In this document: positions 33,711 through 43,328 of the stretch, piece after piece
Layout of the letters: each line of letters opens with the position of its first letter
How positions within the stretch are numbered: position 1 is the first letter of the stretch
Source: Skermanella rosea
GTDB lineage: Bacteria > Pseudomonadota > Alphaproteobacteria > Azospirillales > Azospirillaceae
Assembly: GCF_016806835.2 (NCBI RefSeq)
Contig: NZ_CP086111.1
Span: 2,739,001-2,803,000, forward strand
Reading direction: 5' to 3'
DNA length: 64,000 nt
Program-made: the position numbers and the translations under genes
Notes under the pieces: model-generated
The model's input: only the letters and a program-made list of their open reading frames with translations
Told to the model about the DNA's origin: nothing
Databases searched by the model: none

Positions 33711-35651
33711 ATGGCGCTCATCAAGAAATCGACATACGACAACCGGCGCCCCGCCGAGCCGGCGGAGAACGCGACCGCCCGCCCCGGAGCGGCCCAGCCG
33801 CTTCCCCATGCGACGCCGCAACGAGCGCGTGCCCGGACCTATGCACGCCAGCAGAAGATCGCGGAGCGGATCGCCGCCGCCAGCACGGAGATCGCCTCCT
33901 CCACGTCCGAGGCCGCCTCCGCGGCGGAAGAGCTCCGCCGCAGCATGGAGCAGATCGCGGGCGGCGCGCAGCAGGCCTCCAGCGCCGCCCAGGAGTCGCT
34001 CTCCGCGGTCAGCAGCATCGCCGCGCTCCTGGCGAGCGCCCGCACCATGGCGACCGCGTCGCGCCAGAGGACGGAAGCCCTGCAGGTCCTGCTGGGAGAA
34101 ACGGGCGCCCAGATTACCGCCTCGGTCGGAGGCATCGCCGCAGCGGCCCGGCGCCAGGCGGCTGCCGTCACGCTGATCGAGGAGTTGAAGGAGCTGGCCT
34201 CCAGCATCGGGTCGATCGTCCGTACCGTCGGCTACATCGCCGACCAGACGGACCTGCTGGCGCTCAACGCGGCGATCGAGGCGGCCCGTGCCGGTCAGGC
34301 GGGCAATGGTTTCGCCGTCGTCGCCGACGAGGTCCGGGCCCTTGCAGAAGTCGCGGAGAAGAGCGCCAGGGAAATCGTCGACCTGGTCGGGGAGATCCAG
34401 ACGGAGATCGCGTCGCTGGCCGAGGCGATCACCGCGACGGCCGAAACGTCGATGCGCGAGGTCGAGAACGGCACCAAGGTCGTCGCCACGATCGAGCAGG
34501 TCCGGACGGACATGGGCGAGCTGGCCGCGCTCAGCCTCGACATGGTGGCGGCATCCCAGGAGGCGGAACGGGCATCGGTGGAGGTCCAGCGCGGCGCCGA
34601 GCAGATCGCCGCGGCGGCCGAGGAGCAGGCGGCGGCCACGGAGGAATCCCTGCGCAGCCTGGCCGAACAGAGCCTCGCCCTGGAGCAGGCCCAGCTGGCG
34701 GCACAGGAGCTGTCCTTGCTGTCCGACGAGCTGCGCCAGACCAGCGACCTGATCCGCAACGCGGAACAGGTCGCCTCCGCCTCGGAGGAACTGTCCGCGA
34801 CCGTCCAGGAACTGTCGGGAGCCGCCGTCCAGATCATGGCCGCGGTCGACCAGATCAGCCGGGGCTCGGGGCAGCAAGCCGCCGCGACGCATCAGTCCAG
34901 CGCGGCGCTCCGCCAGATCGAGGCCGCGGCGCGGCGCACCCGCGCCAGCACCGGCGGCGCGGTCGAGCGGGCCGCGGCCATGTCGGCGCTCCTGGCCGAG
35001 GGGCGGCGGAACATCACCTCCCTGATCGACGGCGTCGGACAGGCCGTCACCCATACCCGCGACAGCCTGAACCGCATTGGGTCGCTCGAGCAGATGGTGC
35101 GGCGTATCGAAAAGATCGTGGACGGCATCAACTCCGTCTCGATCCAGACCAACATGCTTGCGATCAGCGGCTCGGTGGAAGCCGCGCGCAGCGGCGACGC
35201 GGGACGCGGGTTCTCCCTCGTCTCCTCGGACATCCGGAGCCTGGCGCGGGACTCGGCCGAGAACGGCGACCGGATCAAGGATACGGTCCGCGCGATCCAG
35301 GACCAGGTCCAGGCAGTCAGGCGCGAACTCGAACTGACCCTGGTTGCCAACGAGGTCGAGGTGCAGAAGAACCGCGACATCGTCGCAACCTTCTCCGGCG
35401 TGGAGGCCGACATGGCAACGGTCCGGAAGAGCAACGAGGCGATATTCCGGGATTCCGACGTCATCCTGCAGGCGGCGCAACAGGCCGCTGCCGGCACGCA
35501 GGAGGTGGCCGCCGCGGCGGAGCAGGCCAGCCGGGCCACCGCCCAGGCGGCAACGGCATCGCGGCAGCAGGCGCGCGGAGCCGAGGACCTGGCCGCGGCC
35601 ATCGAGGAAATGGCGTCCCTCGCTGACGAACTCCAGAACTCGGCCGGCTGA
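33711..35651 (+). CDS. Soluble methyl-accepting chemotaxis protein with two signalling tips
   Basis: The 646-residue protein has no membrane span and no periplasmic sensor. It is almost entirely coiled coil with Ala, Glu and Gln heptads. Two separate MCP hairpin tips are visible: [20 protein letters not shown] (about residue 175-195) and [20 protein letters not shown] (about 473-492), each followed by GxGFxxVxxxxRxLA. Possible methylation helices flank both. The second tip deviates from consensus (AISGSVEA for ALNAAIEA). It heads the chemotaxis-like operon and is probably a cytoplasmic receptor for the CheW, CheA and CheR proteins encoded downstream. Confidence 0.88.
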   Translation: MALIKKSTYDNRRPAEPAENATARPGAAQPLPHATPQRARARTYARQQKIAERIAAASTEIASSTSEAASAAEELRRSMEQIAGGAQQASSAAQESLSAVSSIAALLASARTMATASRQRTEALQVLLGETGAQITASVGGIAAAARRQAAAVTLIEELKELASSIGSIVRTVGYIADQTDLLALNAAIEAARAGQAGNGFAVVADEVRALAEVAEKSAREIVDLVGEIQTEIASLAEAITATAETSMREVENGTKVVATIEQVRTDMGELAALSLDMVAASQEAERASVEVQRGAEQIAAAAEEQAAATEESLRSLAEQSLALEQAQLAAQELSLLSDELRQTSDLIRNAEQVASASEELSATVQELSGAAVQIMAAVDQISRGSGQQAAATHQSSAALRQIEAAARRTRASTGGAVERAAAMSALLAEGRRNITSLIDGVGQAVTHTRDSLNRIGSLEQMVRRIEKIVDGINSVSIQTNMLAISGSVEAARSGDAGRGFSLVSSDIRSLARDSAENGDRIKDTVRAIQDQVQAVRRELELTLVANEVEVQKNRDIVATFSGVEADMATVRKSNEAIFRDSDVILQAAQQAAAGTQEVAAAAEQASRATAQAATASRQQARGAEDLAAAIEEMASLADELQNSAG

Positions 35652-35671
35652 CGTCGAGCCGGAAGGACCCC

Positions 35672-37249
35672 ATGTCCCCGCCCTCCTCCGCACAGGCGCT
35701 CGCGCCCGCCCCGTCGGTTCCGGAGCCCCCTGACCGCCGGCCGCACCTGGTGTTCCGCGTCGGCGGCCTGCGCGCCGCCCTGCCGCTCCAGGAGATCCGG
35801 GAGATCGTCCGCCGCCCGGACGTGCTGGACGTCCCCTTGAGCCCCCCGACCATCGAGGGGCTGATCAACCTGCGCGGCACCGTCACCGTCCTGCTCAACA
35901 TGCAGCGCCTGCTTGGACAGCCTGCCAGCCCTCCGGACGACGGGGGCCGGGTCGTCGTCCTGGACGCCGGCACGCGTGTGGGGCTCCAGGTCGATCAGGT
36001 CGCCGGCATCGTCGATTTGGCCAGCGGGCAAGTCGAGCGGACCGACTTGGCCGATGAGCGCGACCTGTTCTCCGGCACGGTCCCGGGTGACGGGGACGAA
36101 CCGGCGGTCTCCGTGCTGGCGCTCGAACGGGTCCTGCGGCGGGTCTCGGCGGCGGTCGCCCGTCCCGCCGCGGCGCCGGCCGGCAGGACCGCGCCGGCCG
36201 GCACCGCGGCGGGGACGCGGCCCGTGCCGGAACCGACATCCGGGACGGCGGCCGCAACCCGCATGCTGGTCAGCTTCGAAGCCGACGGCGAGGAATACGC
36301 GGTGCCGGTTTCCGCGGTGGACGAGGTGGTCCGCACCCAGGCCCGGACGGTGCGCATGCCCCACGCCGACGGCAACCTGCTGGGCGTCGTCACGGTGCGC
36401 GGGCGGCTGATCCCCCTGTTCGACCTGGGGACGCTCCTGGGGTTGGACCGGGCGCGCCCGGGGGGCGGAGAAGCCGACGCGGCCCGGGTCATCGTCCTGT
36501 CGTTCGGCGGGATGCGGGCCGGACTGCTGGTGGACAGGGCCTGCGAGATCCTGCGCGTGCACCCCGGCCAGATCGACCCGGTGCCTGCGCTGCTCCGCCA
36601 GGATGCCGGGGAGATCGAGGGGATCTGCCGGCTCGATCAGGGCCGCAGGCTCGTTTCCATCCTCGATCCCGACCGCCTCTTCCGGTCGGAGGGAGCGCGG
36701 CGCGGCCTCACGGCCCATTCCGATCAACCAGACGCCGACACACCGGAGGAAGGCATGGCCGATCGCGCCGCCGTCACGGAATCTTTCGTGATCTTCCGGC
36801 TCGGAACCGTCGAATACGGTCTTCCCTCGTCCTGCGTCGAGCAGGTCGCGGCGGTGCCTGACCAGCTGACCCCGGTCCCGAAGGCGCCGGACTTCATCGA
36901 GGGGGTCATCAATCATAGGGGCAGCGTGCTGCCGGTAATCGACCAGCGGCGGCGTTTCGCCCTGTCCGGAACGGCCCCGGAGCGCAGCCGGCGCATCGTC
37001 GTCACCCTCATGGAGGCGGCCCGCGCCGGGATCCTGGTGGATGCGGTGACCGGCGTCCTCAGGATAGCGGCCGATGCGATCGAGCCGGCGCCCGACCTTT
37101 CCGCCGAGCAGGTGGCCCTGATCTCCCGCGTGGCCAACCTTGGCGGGCGGATGATCCTGCTGCTGGAGCCCGGGCACCTGCTGGCCCGGCACGAGGCGGA
37201 CCAGCTCTCCGACCTCGACGGCGCGGCGCCCGCCCAGGCGTCCGTCTGA
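35672..37249 (+). CDS. cheW: Triple CheW-domain scaffold protein
   Basis: The 525-residue protein contains three consecutive CheW folds: about residues 25-155 (HLVFRVGGLRAALPLQEIRE, LINLRGTVTVLLNM), about 195-325 (LVSFEADGEEYAVPVSAVDE, VVTVRGRLIPLFDL) and about 368-505 (FVIFRLGTVEYGLPSSCVEQ, VINHRGSVLPVIDQ). Linkers are Pro/Ala-rich. Single CheW couples receptors to CheA; three copies in one chain could tie several receptor or CheA units together. It follows the MCP gene by 20 bp and precedes cheB by 9 bp. Confidence 0.9.
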   Translation: MSPPSSAQALAPAPSVPEPPDRRPHLVFRVGGLRAALPLQEIREIVRRPDVLDVPLSPPTIEGLINLRGTVTVLLNMQRLLGQPASPPDDGGRVVVLDAGTRVGLQVDQVAGIVDLASGQVERTDLADERDLFSGTVPGDGDEPAVSVLALERVLRRVSAAVARPAAAPAGRTAPAGTAAGTRPVPEPTSGTAAATRMLVSFEADGEEYAVPVSAVDEVVRTQARTVRMPHADGNLLGVVTVRGRLIPLFDLGTLLGLDRARPGGGEADAARVIVLSFGGMRAGLLVDRACEILRVHPGQIDPVPALLRQDAGEIEGICRLDQGRRLVSILDPDRLFRSEGARRGLTAHSDQPDADTPEEGMADRAAVTESFVIFRLGTVEYGLPSSCVEQVAAVPDQLTPVPKAPDFIEGVINHRGSVLPVIDQRRRFALSGTAPERSRRIVVTLMEAARAGILVDAVTGVLRIAADAIEPAPDLSAEQVALISRVANLGGRMILLLEPGHLLARHEADQLSDLDGAAPAQASV

Positions 37250-37258
37250 CGCGCCGCC

Positions 37259-38377
37259 ATGATCCGTCTGCTCATCATCGACGATTCGGCCCTGATGCGG
37301 AAACTGCTGGCCGGCATCTTCGAACAGGAAGGCGACTTCGAGATCCGGACGGCCCGCAACGGCGCCGAGGCGCTGGATCTGGCCCGGAGCTTCGCTCCCC
37401 AGGTCGCGACTCTCGACATCAACATGCCGGTGATGGACGGACTGACCTGCCTGAGCCGCCTGATGGTCGAAACGCCGCTTCCGGTCGTGGTCGTGTCGTC
37501 GCAGACGCCCGAGGGGGCGGAGACCACGCTGGAGGCACTGGCGCTCGGCGCGGTCGACGTGATCGCCAAGCCGGAAGGCACGGTTTCGCTGAGCATCGAC
37601 CGGATCCGCCCGATGCTGGTCGAGACGGTGCGGGCCGCGGCGGGCGCCCGTCTGCGGCCGACGCTGCGGCTCGCCGACCGGATCCGTCACCGGATGAGCC
37701 TGACGGCCGCGCCGGACCGGCCGCCGCCGCCGGCCTTGCCGAGGCGCCATACCGGGCAACCCGAGCCGACGGCCGGTCTCATCCTGATCGGCGCGTCGAC
37801 CGGCGGGCCGCAGGCGCTCGAGACGATCCTGACCGGCTTTCCCGAGGACCTGCCCTGGCCGGTCCTGGTGGCCCAGCACATGCCGGCCAGCTTCACAGGA
37901 GCCTTCGCCCAGCGGCTGGACCGGATCTGCCCGCTGCCCGTCGAAGAGGTCCGGCAATCCATGCCCCTGCTGCCCGGCCGCGTCCATGTCGCGCGGGGCG
38001 ACGCCGACCTGATCGTCGCCCGGCGGCCCGCCGGGCTGATCGCCACGCCGGTCCCCTCCTCGCCGACCCACCGCTGGCACCCGTCGGTCGACCGGATGGT
38101 GACCAGCGCGCTCAACCATGTGCCGGCCGGCCTGCTGGTCGGCGTGCTGGTCACCGGCATGGGCGACGACGGTGCCGTCGCCATGGCGCGGCTGAGCGCG
38201 GAAGGCGGCCACACCATCGCCCAGGACGAGGAGACCGCGGTGGTCTGGGGAATGCCGGGCGCCCTGGTCAGGCTCGGAGGCGCCGACACAGTCGCCCCGC
38301 TGCCGGAAATCGCGCGGGCCGTCGCCAGGGCGGTCGCCCGGGCCGGTTCGCGCGGGAGCGAGGCGCCATGCCGCTGA
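37259..38377 (+). CDS. cheB: Chemotaxis methylesterase/glutamine deamidase
   Basis: The 372-residue CheB has an N-terminal receiver (acidic pair in LLIIDDSALMRKLL, phospho-acceptor Asp in VATLDINMPVMDG, Thr/Ser-Lys near VSS and IAKPEG). The C-terminal methylesterase domain has the catalytic triad in LIGASTGGPQALE (Ser), VLVAQHMPASFTGAFA (His) and VLVTGMGDDGAVAM (Asp). It removes methyl groups from receptor glutamates when phosphorylated by CheA. Its end overlaps the HEAT-repeat gene by 10 bp. Confidence 0.95.
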   Translation: MIRLLIIDDSALMRKLLAGIFEQEGDFEIRTARNGAEALDLARSFAPQVATLDINMPVMDGLTCLSRLMVETPLPVVVVSSQTPEGAETTLEALALGAVDVIAKPEGTVSLSIDRIRPMLVETVRAAAGARLRPTLRLADRIRHRMSLTAAPDRPPPPALPRRHTGQPEPTAGLILIGASTGGPQALETILTGFPEDLPWPVLVAQHMPASFTGAFAQRLDRICPLPVEEVRQSMPLLPGRVHVARGDADLIVARRPAGLIATPVPSSPTHRWHPSVDRMVTSALNHVPAGLLVGVLVTGMGDDGAVAMARLSAEGGHTIAQDEETAVVWGMPGALVRLGGADTVAPLPEIARAVARAVARAGSRGSEAPCR

Positions 38378-38979
38378 TCCGCCGCGGCCCGCCCGGCCCC
38401 GCCGGGGAAACGCCGGCGTCGCCCGACGCGGCCCGGCAAGACCTGCTGAGCGGGGATCCGCTGGTCCGCAGGCGCGGCGTCCGCAGTCTCGGCGACGGTC
38501 CGGAGGCCGTGCCGACGCTGATGGAGGCGCTGCGACGCGAAGGGGATCCCGCCGTCCGCGAGGCGATCTTCACGGCCCTCGCCGCCCTTCCGGAGGCCGC
38601 GGAACCGTTGGCCTCGCTGCTTCGGTCGCAGGATGCCGGCCTGCGCAACGGCGCGATCGAGGCGCTGCAAGCCCTCCCCGGCCGAGCGCGTTCCCTGCTC
38701 CCGGGACTGCTCGCCGACCGCGACGCGGACGTGCGCCTGCTGTCCGCCGAGATCGCCCGCGGCCTTCCGGCCGCCGAGGCCACGGCGCTGCTGTGCGGTC
38801 TGCTGGAGCGGGAGAACGACGTGAACGTCTGCACGACCGCCGTCGAGATCCTGGCCGAGATCGGCACTCCGGATGCCGTGCCGGTCCTGCGCGGATTGCC
38901 CCGGCGGTTCCCGGGAGCCCCGATCGTGGCCTTCGCGGTGGATGTCGCGACCAAGCGCATCGCGGGCGCGCAGAACTGA
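38368..38979 (+). CDS. HEAT-repeat protein in the chemotaxis operon
   Basis: The 203-residue protein is made of four to five helical HEAT/PBS-lyase-type repeats of about 30 residues. Examples are SGDPLVRRRGVRSLGDGPEA-type, REGDPAVREAIFTALAALPE, SQDAGLRNGAIEALQALPGR and DRDADVRLLSAEIARGLPAA. HEAT proteins are usually protein-protein adaptors. Its position, overlapping cheB and 5 bp before cheR, suggests it helps assemble or regulate the methylation enzymes, but that is inference. No catalytic motif is present (no YHH-type residues of phycocyanobilin lyases). Actual first residues are MPLIRRGPPG. Confidence 0.85.
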   Translation: MPLIRRGPPGPAGETPASPDAARQDLLSGDPLVRRRGVRSLGDGPEAVPTLMEALRREGDPAVREAIFTALAALPEAAEPLASLLRSQDAGLRNGAIEALQALPGRARSLLPGLLADRDADVRLLSAEIARGLPAAEATALLCGLLERENDVNVCTTAVEILAEIGTPDAVPVLRGLPRRFPGAPIVAFAVDVATKRIAGAQN

Positions 38980-38984
38980 CAACC

Positions 38985-39860
38985 ATGCCCGCCGACAAGC
39001 CCGACCAGCCGGGCAGCCCCGACATCCGGATCGCCGATCACGAGTTCCGGCGGTTCCGCGACTTCCTCTACCGCCGCACGGGCATCGTCTTCGGCGATGC
39101 CCAGCGGGCCTATGTGGAACGCCGCCTGGCCGACCGGATCCTCGCCGCCGGCTCGCGCGGCTTTTCCGAGCATTTCGCCCGCCTGCTGGTCGAACCGGAC
39201 GAACTGGAGCGCCTGATCTCCGCCTTCACGGTCAACGAGACCTATTTCTACCGGGAGGATTACCAGCTCCGTTGCCTGACCTCCACGCTGCTCGACCGGA
39301 TCACGGCGCGAAAGCGCCGCGGCCAGCCGATCCGCCTGTGGTCGGTCCCGTGCTCGACCGGGGAGGAACCCTATTCGATCGCCATCTGGCTGCTGGAGAA
39401 CTGGCCCCATGTCGATTCCTGGGATATCGAGATCGTCGGCTCCGACATCGACGTCCAGGCCTTGAAGACCGCCCAGGACGGCGTCTATTCGGAACGGTCG
39501 CTGATGCGCCTGTCCCGTCCGCTGGTCGCCAAGTATTTCACGGCCCTGGACGACGGGCGGTATCGCATCGACGAGGCGCTGCGGGGATCGGTCCAGTTCA
39601 GCCAGGTCAACATCATCGACCAGGGCGACACGGGACTGTGGCGCGACATGGACGTGATCTTCTGCCGCAATGTGCTGATCTATTTCGACGACATGGCCCG
39701 GCGCACCGCCGCGAACAATCTTTACGACAGCCTGACGCCGGGTGGATACATCTGCCTGGGCCATACCGAGTCCATGAGCCGGATATCGCCCCTGTTCCAT
39801 GTCTGCCGGTTTCCGGAGGCCATCGTGTACCAGAAGCCCGGGGAGGGCGGCCATGATTGA
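38985..39860 (+). CDS. cheR: Chemotaxis receptor methyltransferase
   Basis: The 291-residue CheR has an N-terminal helical domain (FRRFRDFLYRRTGIVFGDAQ, FTVNETYFYREDYQ) and an S-adenosylmethionine-binding domain with LWSVPCSTGEEPYSIAIWL near 120, IVGSDIDVQALKTAQDGVYS near 150 and DVIFCRNVLIYFDD near 225. It methylates receptor glutamates. The ending GHTESM..PLFHVCRFPEAIVYQ is typical. It overlaps the next receiver gene by 8 bp. Confidence 0.95.
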   Translation: MPADKPDQPGSPDIRIADHEFRRFRDFLYRRTGIVFGDAQRAYVERRLADRILAAGSRGFSEHFARLLVEPDELERLISAFTVNETYFYREDYQLRCLTSTLLDRITARKRRGQPIRLWSVPCSTGEEPYSIAIWLLENWPHVDSWDIEIVGSDIDVQALKTAQDGVYSERSLMRLSRPLVAKYFTALDDGRYRIDEALRGSVQFSQVNIIDQGDTGLWRDMDVIFCRNVLIYFDDMARRTAANNLYDSLTPGGYICLGHTESMSRISPLFHVCRFPEAIVYQKPGEGGHD

Positions 39861-40245
39861 CCGGCCCGCGCGGCCGCGCGTCCTCGTCGTCGACGATGGC
39901 GCCCTGATCCGTCTCTATTACCGCGAGACGCTGGAGGCCGCCGGCTTCGAGGTGGCCGAGGCCCTCAACGGGATCGAGGCGCTGGAAAAGGTGCTGTCCG
40001 AGCCGTTCGACCTGCTGGTGGTCGACATCAACATGCCGAAAATGGACGGCATGTCGTTCCTGCGGAACCTGCGCGGCGAGACCGCTTCCGCGGCGGCCGT
40101 CCCCGCCCTGGTGATCTCCAGCGAAGCGGGCGAGCAGGACGCCGACGACGCGCGGGCGGCGGGGGCGAACTACTATCTGGTCAAGCCGGTCTCCGCAGCC
40201 GACCTCGTCCTTCACGTCGCCGTGCTGACCGGGGTGACGGCATGA
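39853..40245 (+). CDS. Single-domain response regulator (CheY-like)
   Basis: The 130-residue receiver has the acidic pair in RVLVVDDGALIRLYY (residues 14-15), phospho-acceptor Asp58 in LLVVDINMPKMDGMSFL, Ser in PALVISSE and Lys in YYLVKPVSAADL. It has no output domain, so it acts by protein contact or as a phosphate sink for CheA. It lies between cheR and cheA with overlaps on both sides. The second receiver of the operon is at 42945. Confidence 0.9.
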   Translation: MIDRPARPRVLVVDDGALIRLYYRETLEAAGFEVAEALNGIEALEKVLSEPFDLLVVDINMPKMDGMSFLRNLRGETASAAAVPALVISSEAGEQDADDARAAGANYYLVKPVSAADLVLHVAVLTGVTA

Positions 40246-42491
40246 ACGCACTGCTCGAACAGTTCCTGTCCGAAGGCCGCGAGCTCATCCAGGAAGCGAC
40301 CCACGGGCTGATCGCGCTCGAACGGACGCCCACCGGCGACGGGGTCGCCCTGGTGTTCCGCGCCTTCCATACGCTGAAAGGCTCGTCCGGCGTCTTCGAC
40401 GTCCCGCCGATGACCCGGATGCTCCATGTGGCGGAGGATGCCCTGTCCGCCGTTCGCGCGGGTCGTGCCGCGATCAATGCGGCGCTCATCGACCTGCTGC
40501 TGGAGAGCCTGGACCGGACAGCCGCGTGGCTGGATGCCCTGGAAGCGCAGGGCGCGCTGCCGGCCGATGCAGACGCGGCGGCGTCGGACCTGGCCGACCG
40601 AATCCGCCGGCTCGTCGTGGGGAACACGGACACGGCGGAAGCACCGGACGCCCCGCCCCCGGACGACCTGCCGGTCTTCACGGGGGTCGAGCGGTCCACC
40701 GCCCTCGACCTGCTGCGGCAGGGGGGTGGCGGTACCGGCGTGTTCAGGATCGTCTACGACCCCGATCCAGGCTGCTTCTTCAACGGCGAGGACCCGCTGA
40801 AGCTGGTCAGCCGCCTGCCCGGCCTGGCCGCCCTGCGGATCTCCCCGCGCGAGGACTGGCCGGCGCCCGAGACCCTCGACCCCTTCCTGTGCAATCTGCG
40901 GATCGACCTGCTGGCCGTCGGCGAGGAGGCGGCGATACGTCATGTGTTCCGCCTGGTCGCCGACCAGATCCGTGTTTCCGCAATCGATCCCGAAATCCTC
41001 GACCCTGGACCCGCTCTCCCGCACCCGCCCGCCGACATCGTTGAGGCCGTGCTGGACGAGCAGCGCCGCCTGCTTGCCGCCGCGACGCCGGAGAACGAGA
41101 TGGCCGGACGCTGGGGATCGGCGGCGACCGCTGCGGCCAACGCGCTACGGCATGGGGGCCGGGCCGATCTGGCGGACGCCGTCGGGGCGGCGCTCGTCCG
41201 ATCGATGGAATGGCGCGACCCCGCCCCTCTGGCCGAGGCCTTCGACCATGCCATCCGCGCCCGTCGACCCGCCGCCCGCGACCGGGATGTTCCCTCCTCC
41301 CCGGCGCCACCTCCCTCATCGCGCCTGCTGAGGGTGGACGAAGCGCGCATCGACCGCCTCTTCGCCCTGGTCGGGGAGATGATCGTGGCGAAGAATTCTC
41401 TGGGCTGGCTGGCCGGACAGGCCGAGCAGCCAATCGGATCGAAAGACATCGTGCGGCCGCTCCGGGATCTGCACGGCACGATGGACCGGCTGGTGCGCGA
41501 CATGCACGACGCCATGGTGCGGATCAGGATGGTGCCGGTCGGCCAGGTCTTCGACCGCTTCCCCCGGTTCGTCCGCGACCAGTCCCTTCGCCTCGGGAAA
41601 CCGGTCGACCTGGTGATCGAGGGGGAAGAGACCAGCGCCGACAAGACCGTGGTCGAGACGCTTTACGAACCGCTGCTGCACCTCGTCCGCAACAGCCTGG
41701 ACCACGGGATCGAGTCGCCGGAGGAACGACGCCGCCACTCCAAGCCGGACCGCGCCACCCTGACTTTGCGGGCCTTCCACTCCAACGACCGCATCGTGGT
41801 CGAGGTCGGGGACGACGGCCGCGGGATCGATCTCGCCGGGGTCGGCCGGAAGGCCGTCCAGGCCGACGTGATCGACGAGGCGCAGCTTGCCGCCCTGGAG
41901 GATGCCGAGGCCTCCCGCCTGATCTTCACGCCGGGCCTGTCGACGGCGGAGGAATCATCCGACCTGTCGGGCCGCGGCATGGGCATGTTCGCGGTCCGCA
42001 TGGCGGTCGAGCGGCTCGGTGGCGGCATCGCGGTGGAAACCACCCGTCATCGCGGGACGAACATCCGGCTGGAACTGCCGTTGACCCTGGCGCTGCTGCG
42101 GATCGTAACGGTCGAGGCGGGCGGAAGGCGGTTCGGCGTTCCGCTCGATGGCGTCGCGGAAATGATCAGGCTGCCCAGGGACCGGGTCCAGCGGATCAAG
42201 GCGCAGTCGGCCTTCGCATGGCGCGACCAGGTTGTCCCGCTGCATTCCCTCGCCGGCCTGCTTGACCTGGAAGATGATCCGTCCGCACCCCCGGAGGCAA
42301 GAATGGTGCTGGTCGTCAGGACCGATGACGGAGACTTCGGCCTCGCGATCGACGGGATCGGTGATCGGCTGGAAGTGGTCCTCCGCCCGATGGACGGCGT
42401 TCTGGCCGGCATTCCAGCCTATCTCGGAACGACCCTGCAAGGCGACGGCCGGGTGCTGCTCATCCTGAACCTGAAGGAGATCCTGCCATGA
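40242..42491 (+). CDS. cheA: Chemotaxis histidine kinase CheA
   Basis: The 749-residue CheA has an N-terminal Hpt domain with phosphorylated His43 in FRAFHTLKGSSGVFD. A middle region (about 145-250) has the motif GVFRIVYDPDPGCFFNGEDP in place of a classical P2. The dimerisation helices carry LFALVGEMIVAKNSL near 375. The ATPase domain has N-box HLVRNSLDHGIESPEERRR near 485, DDGRGIDLAGV and LSGRGMGMFAVR. The C-terminal CheW-like regulatory domain is about 620-745. It phosphorylates CheB and the CheY-like receivers. The start overlaps the previous stop by 4 bp. Confidence 0.95.
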   Translation: MNALLEQFLSEGRELIQEATHGLIALERTPTGDGVALVFRAFHTLKGSSGVFDVPPMTRMLHVAEDALSAVRAGRAAINAALIDLLLESLDRTAAWLDALEAQGALPADADAAASDLADRIRRLVVGNTDTAEAPDAPPPDDLPVFTGVERSTALDLLRQGGGGTGVFRIVYDPDPGCFFNGEDPLKLVSRLPGLAALRISPREDWPAPETLDPFLCNLRIDLLAVGEEAAIRHVFRLVADQIRVSAIDPEILDPGPALPHPPADIVEAVLDEQRRLLAAATPENEMAGRWGSAATAAANALRHGGRADLADAVGAALVRSMEWRDPAPLAEAFDHAIRARRPAARDRDVPSSPAPPPSSRLLRVDEARIDRLFALVGEMIVAKNSLGWLAGQAEQPIGSKDIVRPLRDLHGTMDRLVRDMHDAMVRIRMVPVGQVFDRFPRFVRDQSLRLGKPVDLVIEGEETSADKTVVETLYEPLLHLVRNSLDHGIESPEERRRHSKPDRATLTLRAFHSNDRIVVEVGDDGRGIDLAGVGRKAVQADVIDEAQLAALEDAEASRLIFTPGLSTAEESSDLSGRGMGMFAVRMAVERLGGGIAVETTRHRGTNIRLELPLTLALLRIVTVEAGGRRFGVPLDGVAEMIRLPRDRVQRIKAQSAFAWRDQVVPLHSLAGLLDLEDDPSAPPEARMVLVVRTDDGDFGLAIDGIGDRLEVVLRPMDGVLAGIPAYLGTTLQGDGRVLLILNLKEILP

Positions 42492-42727
42492 GCGTCCGGC
42501 TCGCCGACGGGATCATCATCCTTGAAGGGGAGTGCCAGGTCGACGAGGCCGAACCGCTGCTCGAATTCCTGCTGGCGGACCCGGGCGCCGCAGTCGACTG
42601 GTCCGGCTGCACCCATCTTCATACTTCGCTGGTCCAGGTGCTTCTTGCCATTCGGCCTAGGATGATCGATTCCCCTGAATCGGAGTTCGTCCGGAAGTGG
42701 ATACTCCCGACATTAAATTACCGCTGA
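42488..42727 (+). CDS. Small STAS-like protein downstream of cheA
   Basis: The 79-residue protein starts MSVRLADGIIILEGECQVDE and has AVDWSGCTHLHTSLVQVLLA, resembling the beta-strand then helix core of STAS (anti-sigma antagonist) domains but shorter. In STAS proteins the loop before the helix holds a phosphorylatable Ser/Thr; here the aligned stretch is HLHTSL. It is translationally coupled to cheA (4-bp overlap). Short proteins of this kind occur in other chemotaxis operons, and their role is not established. Confidence 0.7.
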   Translation: MSVRLADGIIILEGECQVDEAEPLLEFLLADPGAAVDWSGCTHLHTSLVQVLLAIRPRMIDSPESEFVRKWILPTLNYR

Positions 42728-42944
42728 TCAAGAATATCCGTTCGTCTTGGGACGAATGTGGCAACCATCCCGCTGCACTGCCATATTCATCTGGAATCCC
42801 ACCGGGCGGGGTTGCATTATTTGGCATCAATGTGGCGCGCCGGGCACGCCGAGTTCCGAGGTAGAATTGGGCGGCATTTTTCTCTCCGAAAAGACGCATT
42901 ACCGGAGAGGCGGGGCTAATTGGTCATTTTGGAGAAATCATAGT

Positions 42945-43328
42945 ATGGCGCGAACCGTATTGGTTGTGGATGACAGCAAGCTGGCCCGTATGGTGGTCAA
43001 GCGCATCCTCGAAAAAACCCGATCGGACTGGCTGATCGCGGAGGCCGCCAACGCGCAGGAAGCCCTCGGCCTTCTGGCCGAAACGAACGTCGACATCGCC
43101 CTGATAGACTTCAACATGCCGGACCGCGACGGCCTGTCGCTGGCCGAGGAGATGCGCGCCGCCAATCCCGACATGCCCATGGCGATCATCTCGGCCAACG
43201 CGCAGGACGCGATCCTCGCCCGCGCGCGGGAACTGGATACCGCCTTCGTGGAGAAGCCGCTGACCGAGGAGACGCTGGCCAGTTTCCTGTCGGGAGCCGC
43301 CCTCAAGCTCAGGCGCGCCGGCAAATGA
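42945..43328 (+). CDS. cheY: Chemotaxis response regulator CheY
   Basis: The 127-residue receiver has acidic residues D9 and D10 in VLVVDDSKLARMVVKR, phospho-acceptor D55 in IALIDFNMPDRDGLS, Ser in AIISANAQDA and Lys in AFVEKPLTEETL. The 217-bp gap upstream suggests its own promoter, and GGAGAAATC precedes the ATG. The stop overlaps cheC by 4 bp, so CheY and its likely phosphatase are made together. Confidence 0.9.
   Translation: MARTVLVVDDSKLARMVVKRILEKTRSDWLIAEAANAQEALGLLAETNVDIALIDFNMPDRDGLSLAEEMRAANPDMPMAIISANAQDAILARARELDTAFVEKPLTEETLASFLSGAALKLRRAGK

Noticed and set aside
34892-38212. A 1106-codon minus-strand frame across the MCP, cheW and cheB genes
   Set aside because: It has no recognisable domains and mirrors three genes with strong motifs; long antisense frames are expected at this GC content.
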